From positions 425,001 to 489,000 of the forward strand of contig JAJGOT010000212.1 in NCBI GenBank assembly GCA_022457155.1: a stretch of 64,000 bases of DNA, in the 5' to 3' direction. The notes beneath the pieces were generated by a model. That model did not search any database and was not told where the DNA came from. It saw only the letters and a list, made by a program, of their open reading frames with translations. Of the stretch, positions 34,801 through 47,500 are shown one piece after another. The position numbers were made by a program, and so were the translations under genes. Numbering within the stretch: position 1 is the stretch's first letter; the number at the start of each line of letters is the position of its first letter. The stretch comes from Cladopsammia gracilis (Eukaryota; Cnidaria; Anthozoa; Scleractinia; Dendrophylliidae).

Positions 34801-35555
34801 ATGTCGTGTCATTAACCCTTTTTCCAGTTGCCTGGTGATAAATGGTTGCATTATTGTTACAGCTGTCATTCAACAACAACAACAACAACAACAACAATTT
34901 ATTGAGGTATTTCCATATCTATACATGGCATTACCTAAGCTACATATATTAATTCTAATTAAATTTACTTATGAAATAATATTTTGTATCTATAATTCAT
35001 GATATCGAAAATAACAGCAGCAACTGATCTACAAATAAAGGGATCAATGCTGTTAAAAAGGAACAAAATTTTTGAGTTGATATCGAAGTCTTTGAAAAAG
35101 CTGTATTTTTCAATGACTTCGTCAAAAAATTTTGAGCGAAACTTATTATACAATGCGCAAGAGAATATAACATGAGATTCATTTTCAACTTCATCAGATT
35201 GGCACAGAGAACAAATTCTTAAATTTTCGGGAGTTTTGGGAACAGTGTGTCGCCCTGTTTCAATGTGAAGTCGATGATTCCCCAAGCGAAATTTATTAAT
35301 AGCAGTTCTGTGTAGAGGATTTTTTATAGCATCTAAGGATTCAGCTTTTTTGGTGTCTGTTTTAAAAGCGTTGTTGTTATTCTGGTGTTGGCAATTCAGG
35401 TTAACAAACCTCCTGTGACACAGGCGCAGTAGACACAAAAATCATTACTTGCGTGACTGTCATATACAGTTTTAATTATATATAGTCTATACCTGAAGCA
35501 TTCCCATTCCACGGCCATTTGCTGATACACTTAATGTCCCAGCCACATTTGGGAT
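31853..35555 (-). CDS. CD109: CD109-like exons 25-29: receptor-binding domain and C-terminal anchor
   Basis: Exon 25 is 63 bases ([18 protein letters not shown]). Exons 26-28 form the receptor-binding domain: [51 protein letters not shown] and ASVYSYYEP. The last exon has a cysteine cluster ([11 protein letters not shown]). It ends with a hydrophobic stretch ([20 protein letters not shown]) just before the stop at 31853, which looks like a GPI-attachment signal as in CD109. I see no strong AATAAA close after the stop. Intron 26 contains the tandem anticodon-arm tRNA-like gene on the opposite strand. Confidence 0.9.
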
Positions 35556-38500
35556 CTATCAACGAAATTAAATGATTTAACTCCTTTTGTATTTATAATA
35601 AATAATAAAGCAATCAGTGATCATTATGGGAAGAGATGACTCCAAAAAGACCACTTCGAGTGTTTTCGAGTGGGACTAGACGTCAGACACAATGTCTAAC
35701 TGCCAGTTTTTCATGTAATTTACATAGTAATGCATGGCATTTTGATATAAAACTTCCTAAGTGATTAAGGTATCGGGTTGTTTTTATTCAGAGAAATTAT
35801 AATGTACACAGGACTGACTGAATTGGAAATTTTTTTCTGTCTTTAGGAACCCTGGAAAAGGCTTTTGATAAGGTCTTATTTCCAAACCTTTTTCGAGGAA
35901 GTATTTTTCTCGATCCCATACTTATGGATATCTTGGCCTCTTGGGACGATCTCGCAAAAAAAAAAACTGAACGTCGAAACATAACGTCTTGGAGCATAAA
36001 GGGGTTGTTGTTGTTGTGCATCAGGGAAAAGGGTACTTAGGTCATCTACTCCTGATTATTTGTGACAGAAACTGAGCTGTCACAACTTCCATTCTGCATT
36101 TTCATTACAATGTCTGTCCTTCTACTTTTTCCCTTGAATCACTCCTCCGTTCATGCGCAGATCCTCAGATTTCTCCACGCTTTTGGTATCGTCCCAATTT
36201 TTCGGTCAGTCTGTTAAATGCATCACTGGGGTGCCCGAGGGGGGGGGGGGGGGGGGGGGGGGGGCTCCGCCCGAAAGGGGTACCTTTTTGAGGCTGGAGG
36301 TATATATTTCACGAGTTTAAGTATAGGAAAGGGTGGGGAAAACGCGAGTTGAAGTATATAAAAGGGGAGGGAAAACTGCCATTTAAGTATTATAAAAGGG
36401 CCTTTCAAAATATATCAAACAGACGCACGTAAAGGCTATATGACAAGGGTACCATTTTCAATGAAAGACATATGAAAGGGGTACCTTTTCTGTCAAAAAC
36501 GGCATATGAAAGGGTAAGGGTTTGGACCTTGGGGCGGAGGTACAAAACTTTGTTGAGTACCTCCCCCGGGCTGAGGTAGCATGTTATGTCACTAAAATAT
36601 TGAACTAAAGCGATGAATTACCTCTACTAACTGCAGCACCATAGAGTTTTGTTGATTGACATTAAACGTCTTACTAAAGCTCGGGTCTGCACTGGAGGTC
36701 AGCTGAACAGTGAAGTCAATATCTGCGGTATAAATCAGCTCGGCGAACTCCGACAGGGCCTGGAGTCCAATCACTGTGTCCTGCCGGGAAATTTGCAATG
36801 TTTACATTAATTTTAATTCACTTTGTGTCTTTATAAGTAAATACCTTCTGAAACGGATGCGATCGGAACAATTCAGCCTCCCCGTGTTCGTTTAAAAGAG
36901 AGATCAAATAAGGACTAAAGGCACGCCAGGAACCATGTCAACGAGTCTTTTTTAGAAAAGTATCCGTCTTGAAGGAGTAAAGAAACGAAATACTGCAGAA
37001 ACAAACTCTATGTGTCCGTTTTTTCAGACAAGTGTCTGTTTAAGATAGCTGTCTGTAAGAAATGTTGACGTTAGAGTAGTTGTCAATTGAGTGTTGAAAG
37101 TAATTTCGCGATTGTGATCGCCAAAAAATCTCGCGCCACTTTCGTCTTTCTTAACAAATCATGACTTGCTCGCACGCGTTTTCCCGCGCTTGAAAACGGC
37201 GACATGCATTTGCTTCGAATTCTGAATGGTTCATAGGACTGTCGGCATTTGTTGTAATTCGTCAGAGTGATTTCTTTGGTTTTGGTTTGAAGACACAATT
37301 GAAAACTGCTTAAGTTAAAGTCATTAAAGTCAAACCACAGTATTTGCAAAGAAAACCACCAACATCTTGAAGCTTTTAGGACCTGACGAAAAACAATGCA
37401 ACTAGCGACAAGACCCTGGAGGACTTGTAAGGTCTACCTGAGTCGATGAGTATCCTCCGAGGGAATTTCTCTGTTGTGATAACCACCGCGAGATTGACAG
37501 CCCGACACTAACATCCTTCTCAAGTGAGTACGCCAGCAAAGCGTACGCGGTGATTTCAATGTCCGCTGACCGTGGACGGTAATACGGGCGCAGCCACGGA
37601 TTGTCGTTCGGTTTGTGGTCTGTTTTTTGTTCCCAGTAAATCAGACCATCTAAAAAAAAGTAGTCCCACAGATTAATGTCTAATTTCTTATCGTAATAAC
37701 AATGCAAGAGATCAAATATACAGGTCATGAGAATAAACGAAATGATCGCCAAGGATGACAGTTATTTCTTGATGATGTTTAAACAACCTCGATCAACTAC
37801 TGGCTACGCTACTCACTATCTATCCTGTTGTAGAAAGTGAGTAGAGTGAGTAGTCTAATGGCGGCCGCTTCTTCGCGTTTTCGAAGTGTCTGTGAAGAGT
37901 ATTTGTTGTTAAGTTTTGAACGTCTAGTAGATTTATACTAGAACAATTAGATTATTCGTTCTTGATTTCCATCGCGTGATCGCTGATTCGGGCCTCGCCC
38001 TCATCAACTTTCAAGTGATAGAAATCTTATGCTCTGATAACTCTATCAAACCCTCTGTTCTTACCGTTAGGAACAGAAGCAAAATTAAAAGGATTTGTCC
38101 GGAATCATCAGAGCATAAACGTATTCATTAGGACTTCAACACGGTCAAAGTGTGTAATTCATTATGAATTCAGTAATTATTCCTCACATAGAGCTAATAC
38201 TACCATGGGAGACTTGGTGAGATATGGCATATCTCACCCCAAAATTGCAAAAAGATGCTGAATTTTGGCAAGCGAACATGTTCGTCATTCTCTCTCCGAA
38301 TATCTAATCAAATCCAACAATTTCACAAATTTAAGTTTTTGTGACGTCACACTTTAGGACTCTATAGAGGCAACCAGTCCAAAACTATTATACGGTACGA
38401 TGTTTGCTAACGACCTTTGAATAGACTTTGCTTTTCAGATTTAAGCCTTACCTTTCTCAGTAGCCAATTTACGCAGCTCGTTGAGGGCTTTGATCCTCTT

Positions 38501-41500
38501 TCCACTACCGACCAATGATAGAGCATATGAAGTGATAGCTAAAGTGTAGGGGTCTTTGATATCACTTGACATGGCATTAACCTTGCCCTCCAGGTAAGAT
38601 ATCGCGTTGTTCTTGGCAGTGACCACAGCCTACGAATTGAATGGTGCAACCGTGTAAGCATAAGCATTTCGCACCTTTGCATCATTCTACAATGAGTATT
38701 ACTACTCTTTCTAGTAAACCGCGACATCCACAAATTTTATGGTCGCCTCAGTTCAGAGAAACGATCGTAATGCCCGAGTCTACTTCAGATGTAATCACGT
38801 GGTACGTTTGTTTGCCACGTGATACAAAAAAGTTTCGTCATGTGGTGCAGATAAATTGTCATGTGATGCATTTGAAATAGACACGCGATCATAAAATTTT
38901 TGCGTGTCGCGGTTTACTGGGAAGAGAAGTATTTAGATGTTTCACTCATTTTGCAAGTGACAAAAATGTTTAAAGAACAAAATGTAGTACTCTTAAACTG
39001 TAGTCAAAATTGAAAACGGTCGCACAAGAGTTATATGTGTTGGTTTAGTCTCTTTGCACCAAGAGACAATGGAAAAGCGCCCTGGGAGGGTTAGCGGGAC
39101 TAAACACTCATGTGTACATATAAGGGAAGCTACAAGGGAAACTACTTTCTGTTAGAGGGAGGCATCTGTCCAAAAGCGTACATTCTGGCAAGTCCCCCTC
39201 CTCCATTCACCCCCACATAATCACATCTTACCGGAGTGTTGGAATTCGCTTCAGCCAAGGCAATAAGTACATATGCGGTCAGCGAGACAATACCTGTCTG
39301 ACCACCCTAAGGGAAAAAAGAAATACACGACCATTTAAGTGACACAGAAGGAATAATTGTGCCTTTTTTGTCCATATCTATCACTTACAAAGATATGAAG
39401 ATGAACTAAAAGAGAGTAAGACATTCCGAGCCGAGATGGAAAACTTTATATTGCGTTTTTGGACAGTAACATGTGAACGAATACTGTGTCACAAATCTTA
39501 TTCTGGTACTCGTCCTGGTATAACATAAACAAAAATTGACACAAAAACGGAAGCCTCGACATCAACAAATGGTCAAATCTTCACGTGGCGCGGAAATCCA
39601 CCCAGAAATGGTTGTCCCGACTCTACTTTGGCGACACAAAGGAATCATTCAGGATGATACGAAACCTGGCCGTAAACCAAGCAAGCCTGTAGTGACTCGT
39701 TTATGGGTTGGTTGGGCGAAATAAGCGGCTGACAGAGGCGTCATTACAAGTTCCATACATGTAGCTGGCGCCAAACGCGGGAAAATGCGTGCGAGTAAGT
39801 CTCAATTGGTTTTGGTTTCACTTGTGATTGGTCGAGAAAGTGGCGCGAGATTTTTTAGCCAATCACGAAGCGTAGCAATGCAAAAAAACAAAGTAATTGC
39901 GAATTTGCTTTCGACACTACATATCTTATATGGCTTTGAGAATTTACGCAATGGTATGTATGAAGGCTGAGTTACGTACTTTGAGGACAGAACTGTGAAC
40001 TTCTCCAACTTTTTTGAAAGATCCATCTCGGTTAGTTTGACGAGACATCCACTCAAGGCTTTGTTCTAACATCTGCACATCTACGTACTCGGGGATAAAC
40101 GCGCGTGCTTGTGCAAACGATTTCGCGACAAATGCAGTTAACCTACGAAAAACAACGCGAAACATCACAAAAATGTTTTTTTTTTCCTTGTCCTCTTCAA
40201 GATGGAGAGTTCAACTCAGTACATAGAAGATATTAGTAGGTTAGTAGATTCTGTTTAGCTACACGGCAGCCATATTGATTTTGCCTTCTGGGCAACCCTT
40301 AACGAACATTGAAATTAATTGTTAACAAAGGAATCTATTAATGTCAATGTTCATTATGGGATGCACAGGGAGCAAAATCAATATAATATGGCTGCCGTAT
40401 CGGGTTGTCGAAATGATGGTCAAAATAAGTTTTCAAAGGAATACTGTTACCCGTGCGATTACCTTAGTGATCATAGACCTCCTCGACCCCAGTCTCCTAG
40501 CAGTGAACACAACACAACTGAGTAGATTATATTGCAGTACTGGGCCCGGTTGTTCGAAAGCCGATTAACGTTATATCCTGGATTAAAAGTTAACCAAGGA
40601 TTTCATTTCTCTGTTTAAAAATGTTTTCAAGGTTGATTTGTAGCTAGTAGTGAAGACAAGTTAAAGTTGAAGCTGAAGGGCAGAAAAGTTTGGAAAATTT
40701 TCAGTTGTTAAGTTGTTTAACTGGATTCAAAATTGACGCTTATACTGGGTTAGCCTAATCGTGCTTTGAACAACACGGCCCAGTTCTTACCACAGGCTGC
40801 CAGTCCCATCGCGTCCGCCAAAAGCGCTGTATGAACCTTCTTTATGACGGTAAGTCTGCTCACGTTGATAGCCTTGGAAGGAGATAGAATGGTTTTGCAA
40901 ATGAGTGAACCAAAACCAAAGTAATTAGTTTGACCAATCACAGAATTCGCAGACAATTCGATGAACCATTCAGAACTTGAAGCAAATACATGTAGCCGGC
41001 GCCAAAAGCGCGGGGAAAACGCGTGCGAGCAAGTCACGATTGGTTTGTGAGATTTTACAGTTGGTTTGTGAGATTTTACAGTTGGTTTCACAAACCATAG
41101 CAAGGCAAAACCAAAGCAATTGCGAAATTACTTTCGACGCTCAATTGAAAACTACCATAATGGGCCAACCACACATGTAGTTTTACAATGTAATAAGCGG
41201 ACCTTTTTTTTAGGAATGGGTAAGCGAATTCTGGGTGTGGTCATCCATACTGTATTTTTAGTTTCAACACCAAAGTGTACAAAAAATGTAAGCATGACCC
41301 ACTGGGACTCTGAAGTCACAAGGGATCCGCTTCTTTTCAAGCGTAGCTTGCGTAGTGAGGGCAAAAGTTTGGCGTCCCGGCCGAAAACACATTTCGCGGC
41401 AGCCCCCCAAAACTTAGCCATCATGCGAAAAATACAACCGACTACGCGCGCTAGTTTAATAGCATTGCCCATTTACTGTTTAACTGTTTAACTGTTTAAC

Positions 41501-44500
41501 TTTTTCTTTCTTTCTGGACTCAAACAGTCCAGAGGGAATGTCACGAACGGGACTCATAGGTCCCATGCAAGGTGCCATCCCTTCTCAATCCCACAACCCG
41601 CAAGGTTGACCACACCACCGGGGTCTACGCCCCCTACACAATGCTCTACAGTGTAAACTTCCGATATTTTGACAACTGTGCGCTAAGTACTGGCCTGGTT
41701 ATTTATTTAAAACAGATGACACAATAATTCTGACTTCAAGGGCAAGAAAAATTCGCAAATCATACGATTAACTGAATTACTCTTTGTCACTGACCTGAGA
41801 TCATGAACCCTTTGGCTTTATTTTCAAGAGTCTTAGTCAGCTGATTCACAGTTTGAAGATATTTCATGACGTAGATATTCGGCGCAAAGTTCACCATGTT
41901 CTGTTCCCCACAACCATAGGGCATGCGCACTAGATTGTCCAGGTTGTTTATGGACGAACCCAAAATGTCACCTGCATAAGTAGCAAAACAAAGTGCATCA
42001 GAATATCAGCAAAATAGTCTTAATAATCTCTCTATAAATTCTCACGATCATCATATGGCAACCAGCCTTAAGAGTCATTTTACCCCCTTTTTCTTGGGTG
42101 TTGTCCTAACTCAGTTTTACCCCTAAGGGGTGTAAGAGCGGTTTTCATTTGAATGTCGAAGGTAATATATTTTTAAGCTTTGTGATTGGCTAAAAAAATA
42201 TCGTGTCACTTTCCCAACCAATCAGAAAACCAAACTCAATCATCACTTGCTCGCACGCGTTTTCCCGCGTTTTGCGCCGGCTACATGTATTTGCTTCGAC
42301 TTCTGATTGGTTCATTGGATTGTCTACGTCTCTCGCCACAGTGATTACTTTCGTTTTGGTTTTAGAGCAGTTTTCAATTGAGTGTGAAAAGTAATTACAC
42401 AGTTGCTTTGGTTTTTCATTGCTACGCTTTGTGATTGGCTAAAAAATCTCGCACCACTTTCTCAACCAATCAGAAGTAAAAACAAAACCAATCGTGACTT
42501 GCTCGCACGCGTTTTCCCGCGCTTGGCGCCGCCGACATGTAATTGCTTCGAGCTCTGATTTGTTCATTGGATTGTCTACGACTGCTGTGATTGGTCAGAG
42601 TAATTACTTTGGTTTTGGTTTAACGACACTCAATTGAAAACTGCTCTATGACATTCAACTCAAAACAACTCTAATGCAAAACATAATTACACCAGCGTTT
42701 GTTCAGAGCTACTTAAAGGCGCTGTTACACTAGGCAATATTTCGTGCAACTTGTCTCGCAACAACTAAAAACCGTGCGTTGCGATGCTGCGAGACAAGTT
42801 GCCTGGAGGGTGTTACACTAGGCAATGTTTCTTGCAATTTGTCTCGCCCGACGGTGAAAGGAGCAATTTCATTGGCTAAAGTCACAAAACGTTGCGACAC
42901 AAGTTGCAGGAAACGTGTTACACTACGCAACGCTTGAAAAATTCGTTGCGGCGTGGCGAGAATCGTTGCGAAAAGTAGAACCGACTTCTACTTCTCGCAA
43001 CGATTGCGGCAACAAAAAAATCGCAAGAAATGTTTGTTGCGGGGTATGTTACACTGGGCAATTTTTCATGCAACTTGTGTCGCAACAAAATTGCGAGACA
43101 AGTTGCACGAAACATTGCCTGGTGTAACAGCGCCTTAAAAGTCGGTTGCATTGCACAAACAACGTCACACACGTCTCTTTCCTTGGTGTTCAAGTCAGCC
43201 TATAGGGCAGGCGTTTTTTGTTGGACGAGTACCGAATGTTAACAGTTTGTCTGTTTGGCCGCCCATGGTCGCGTCTTTTGGCAAAATACGTCTCTGTAGG
43301 CTATGCAAGCCTCTACAGACAATGTTCAACATGATATGCCATCTGCCATCTTCCATCTTCCTTCGTTCAAACTCTGTTTCTCTTTGTTGCACTGAAACGT
43401 TTTTGTTCAGGAATTACTCTTAATTCTGCTGAGGGAGTAAAACATACCTATGATTGTCGCGGTTGCTCTAGCAGATCCCTTGACAGTATTCGGTGGTACA
43501 TTGAGGTCCAGCTGGCGTGACAGGCTTGAAGCTGCAACAGGGTTACACAATGATTATTTATGCTGTTTAATATTAAGATATAACAAATGTCAATAGTCTC
43601 AAGACTATGACTCACAGAAACGAATTTTGCGCGAGTCTCTGCAACGAGTTTACTTTACTATCAATTTCTAATTACAACTAAGTTTGTGATTTAAAGGGAC
43701 AATGTCCGACAAAACTTCGAAATTTCGCTTACCTAATTTCCGTGTTACACTGATTGCCAAATGTCACCAAATTGACATATACAACGAAATTAGATAAGTC
43801 ACATTTGAAAAATACGCAATACGCAACGTAAAGGAGAAGGAAAAATGTGAAACAGGTAATTTTTCGTACTTACTTGTATTAAGGTCCAACAACAAACTGA
43901 TGGAGTATTCCTGCGGCACTCCTTCAGGCTAAAAAAGAATCATTAAAATATTTTTTTATTACATGCTTAGTCAATTACCAGTTAATTTTCGTTAGTGATT
44001 GCAGTAAACCCAAAATGGCCCGGGCATAGTAGAAAACATGCCTCTTACCCATGCGCCTTGGAGTTTAAGGTTAAACGCAGAGTCATGGGAAGGAGAAGAT
44101 TCGCCCTTTTCTTTGCCCTTCCCATGTCCCTTGCGCCACCGAAAGGTCCCGCTCCCCTCATAGAATAAAAAGCGGCGCACTGGGGACGAGGCAGACAGAA
44201 AACACTGAAAACTTATTTCAGTCTGAAAATCACTCTGGCCAAGCAAGACTGAACGAAGGTCTACTTCTCAGAACGCAAACTATGAAGAAGGTTAACATGT
44301 TATCAGCACCAGCCACCTTCACCTGCCACAAGAATTTTTTTGTTGTTCGCTGTGAAACAAATCACGTAAATCTAACAGTGTTTCTATGCGTGTAATGTCC
44401 CTCTGCACTGCAACATTAATTTTCAGTTGACGGCCACAAATTCGCGGACAATTCCACCTGTCATTCGTAAAATTCAGAAATTCGCGATTTTTCATTGAAA

Positions 44501-47500
44501 CCGTGCTACGTTTTCTTGAAAAGATGCTATAAGGTTTATTTATCCCACAGATTAGACAACAATTTAAATTTTCAGACACCATTTGGGCAAGGGTCCATCA
44601 TTTTCCAATGTACTCACCTCAACCAACAAATTTCGTTTGACAGCGTCAGCATGGCTAGCGGACTGAGCCCGCACTTCAATTGGCACGAGGCCTAACGTTC
44701 TAAGAACCACTGGGAAGGACACGGCTTTTCCTTCACCGGCCCCCACAGACAACTCCACTTTTAGATCCACTTCTTGCTCCACGTAATCTTTGTTTACAGA
44801 ATTCACTCCCCTCAACCCAAGTTTATTGACCTCATCAATGATGGACCAGTGTTTGGATCCCTTCAGAGTTATGGTGACTTCTTGCGCTTTAGGCTCGTAA
44901 TTGAAGACTGTAACTTGAAGAGCCAGTTCTTCACCACGGATAACAGAGTAGGGAAGGTTGAGTGACACAAAGAACGACTGGAACACTATCACCTAAAGGA
45001 TAAAAGAACTGTAAGAGTAGAGTTCCTATTGTCAAACGGTTTGACTTTTAATGATACCGCAGTAAAATGTTGAAAACCAGGAGCATGTATTAGTAGTTTT
45101 TCAAGAGCGATTTTCATTTAAGTGTCGAAAGTAAATTCGCGATTGCTTTCGTTTTCTATTGCTGCGCTTTGTGATTGGCTAAAAAATCTCGGGCCACATT
45201 CTCAGCCAATCAGAAGTACATGTAAAATCAAAACTAATCATGACTTACCCACACGCGTTTTCCCGCGCTTGCCGCGGGCTATCTGTATTTGCTTCGAGTT
45301 CTGGGTTCTGATTGGTTCATTACATTGTCTGCCTGTGTTGTGATTGGCCAGAGTGATTACTTCGGTTTTCTGTGGTTTTACGACACTCAATTGAAAGCCT
45401 CTCTAAATGTAATCAATTTCATCAATATCTCTGTATTTAATTCCAGTTGAAGCAAACGAGACAACGCTAAATGGAATACGGGAGCAAAGAAACTGGGGTT
45501 CATTTCCTTTGATCCTTAACAGCGTACGACTGTATTTTCGAAGCACATGAACGAATTCAAAGCTTGTTTGCCACTCCTAGGAGCGCGAAAATCAAAACCC
45601 AAAAAATGTCAAAATATTACAATAAGAGACAGCTCTGAAGCACCGAACTTCTGAAAGGATAGCAAAATATTTGGTTCACCCTCAGACCAACTTGTAAAAA
45701 CCACAAGAAAGTGCTGCTCAGGTAGCATTCATTTGGCTTGATTCACATCTAAGCACTCCATATGACTCTAGATACAACTTGCAGTGTGTTCCTTAAGATA
45801 CTGTGAAGGTTAAAGTCGCCTTCACACGACAAGCTAACGTTGGCATACTTGTGTTGGCAGAGACAAGTTGGCAGACATGTTGGCAAACTGTTGGCGAGAA
45901 AAAGAACAAGTTTCTATACTCGTCAACATTTCTGCCAACTTTTTTGTGTTAGCAAACTCGCATTTGATGAGTGAATGTTTTTCAAACAAAAGTTGTTCAC
46001 TTTCAAATAAACAAAACCCACACAATCATCTTGAGATTTGGCGGTCCGGCCTGCGAATGACATTGAGATTTCGGGAAGTTTGTCGTGTGAAAAAGCGAGT
46101 TTGCCAACTTTTTTGAGCTTGCAAACACGAGTGTACCAACTTAGGTTTGCCATGTGAAGGCGGCTTAAGATACTGACCTGAGGTTTGAGTTCTCCAACAC
46201 CAAACCCTGTGGTGTTTGACACAGCGAATGCACTAGCCACCCAAGTAGTCAGAGTGTCGGGGACAGCCCGCTGGAATTCAACCTTTCCTGCGGAACTAAA
46301 ACAATGGGAATATATATTCAATGAAATTTGTTGTTTTGACTTTCTATTCTTTGCTGGGATTTGATCTCTAACGTGTGGTCTTTGATTGACTGGCGAAAGT
46401 AATGCCGTGTTGTTTTGGTTTTGTATTTTCCAAGCTTCATAATTAGTTGAAAAAAAAAACGTTATGGAGCAATAACCAATCAAAACAATCCACTGACTTT
46501 TCGACCAATCATAAGCAAAGCCAAAACCAACTTTGGCGAACTCGCTCTTTCCTGTCCTTTGCACCGTTTGCATGTCTTCGTTTAGAGTTTTGTTGGGTTT
46601 ATTTCAACATTTTTGTGTTGTGATTGGCGAGATGCAACAATATCTTGGGAACATTGTTGGTAGAGAGTGTTTTGATCACCAAGCGCCATCCTTGCTGATT
46701 TTTGTCGGAACAGTTTAAAGAAATTAATCGAGATTAGTGTTATGATTTTAGCCCACCTTTTTGAGCACGGTGGGTCCTCGGCAGGGTAAGAAAATCGCAC
46801 TTTACAGGCTCTTACTATTGGGAAGAAATACCTGGCGTTATGTTCCAACCATATCCAGGTTTCCGGGAATAAACTTCTAACACGCTTCACCTCGGCGAGT
46901 TTTCGTGGACTCCGCCCATTCTTCAAGAGTACCACATTACTACCACCTTTCAATGTATAACAAAAACAAAAATCGGATCAACATTTTACACATGTTTGCG
47001 TTACTTGTGTGACTGGCAAACGAATCATGCAGATGCCTGGAAACAAAACTACAAAGCGTAATAATCACTATATCATAGAAATCTATGCTTCTTGGACATC
47101 ACGAAAGAGGGGAGGAATTGTTAGTTCGGCTGTTAAATTTGTTTTCGCTACACTTACCACAAAAATTAATGTTTCATGGAAGGAAATCTTGTTTCGTAAT
47201 TCCCTAAAACGCCTATCGAGGCGCGATATTCTTATTTAGTTTATAACAAACCAGTGGATGGTGACATTCCCGCGCTCTGATTGGCTACTCCAACTGGAGG
47301 TAGTGTTTGCAATGGCCCATTTCACACTAGAAGACGGACAAATCGTCTGGACGGACAAGTCGTCTGACGATTTGTTCGTGTAATGTGAATTCTAGACGGA
47401 CAACTCACCTTGTGTTGGTCATCGTAAATTCATATCTGAACGAACAAACAGACGATTATGAAAGCAATTATGGCACAAACAGGCTTGGTTACCTTGCTTT

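Noticed and set aside
46380..46660. Possible further family A MITE
   Set aside because: Some core words are similar (ATTGGTT, AAGCCAAAACC), but the ends could not be identified with confidence.
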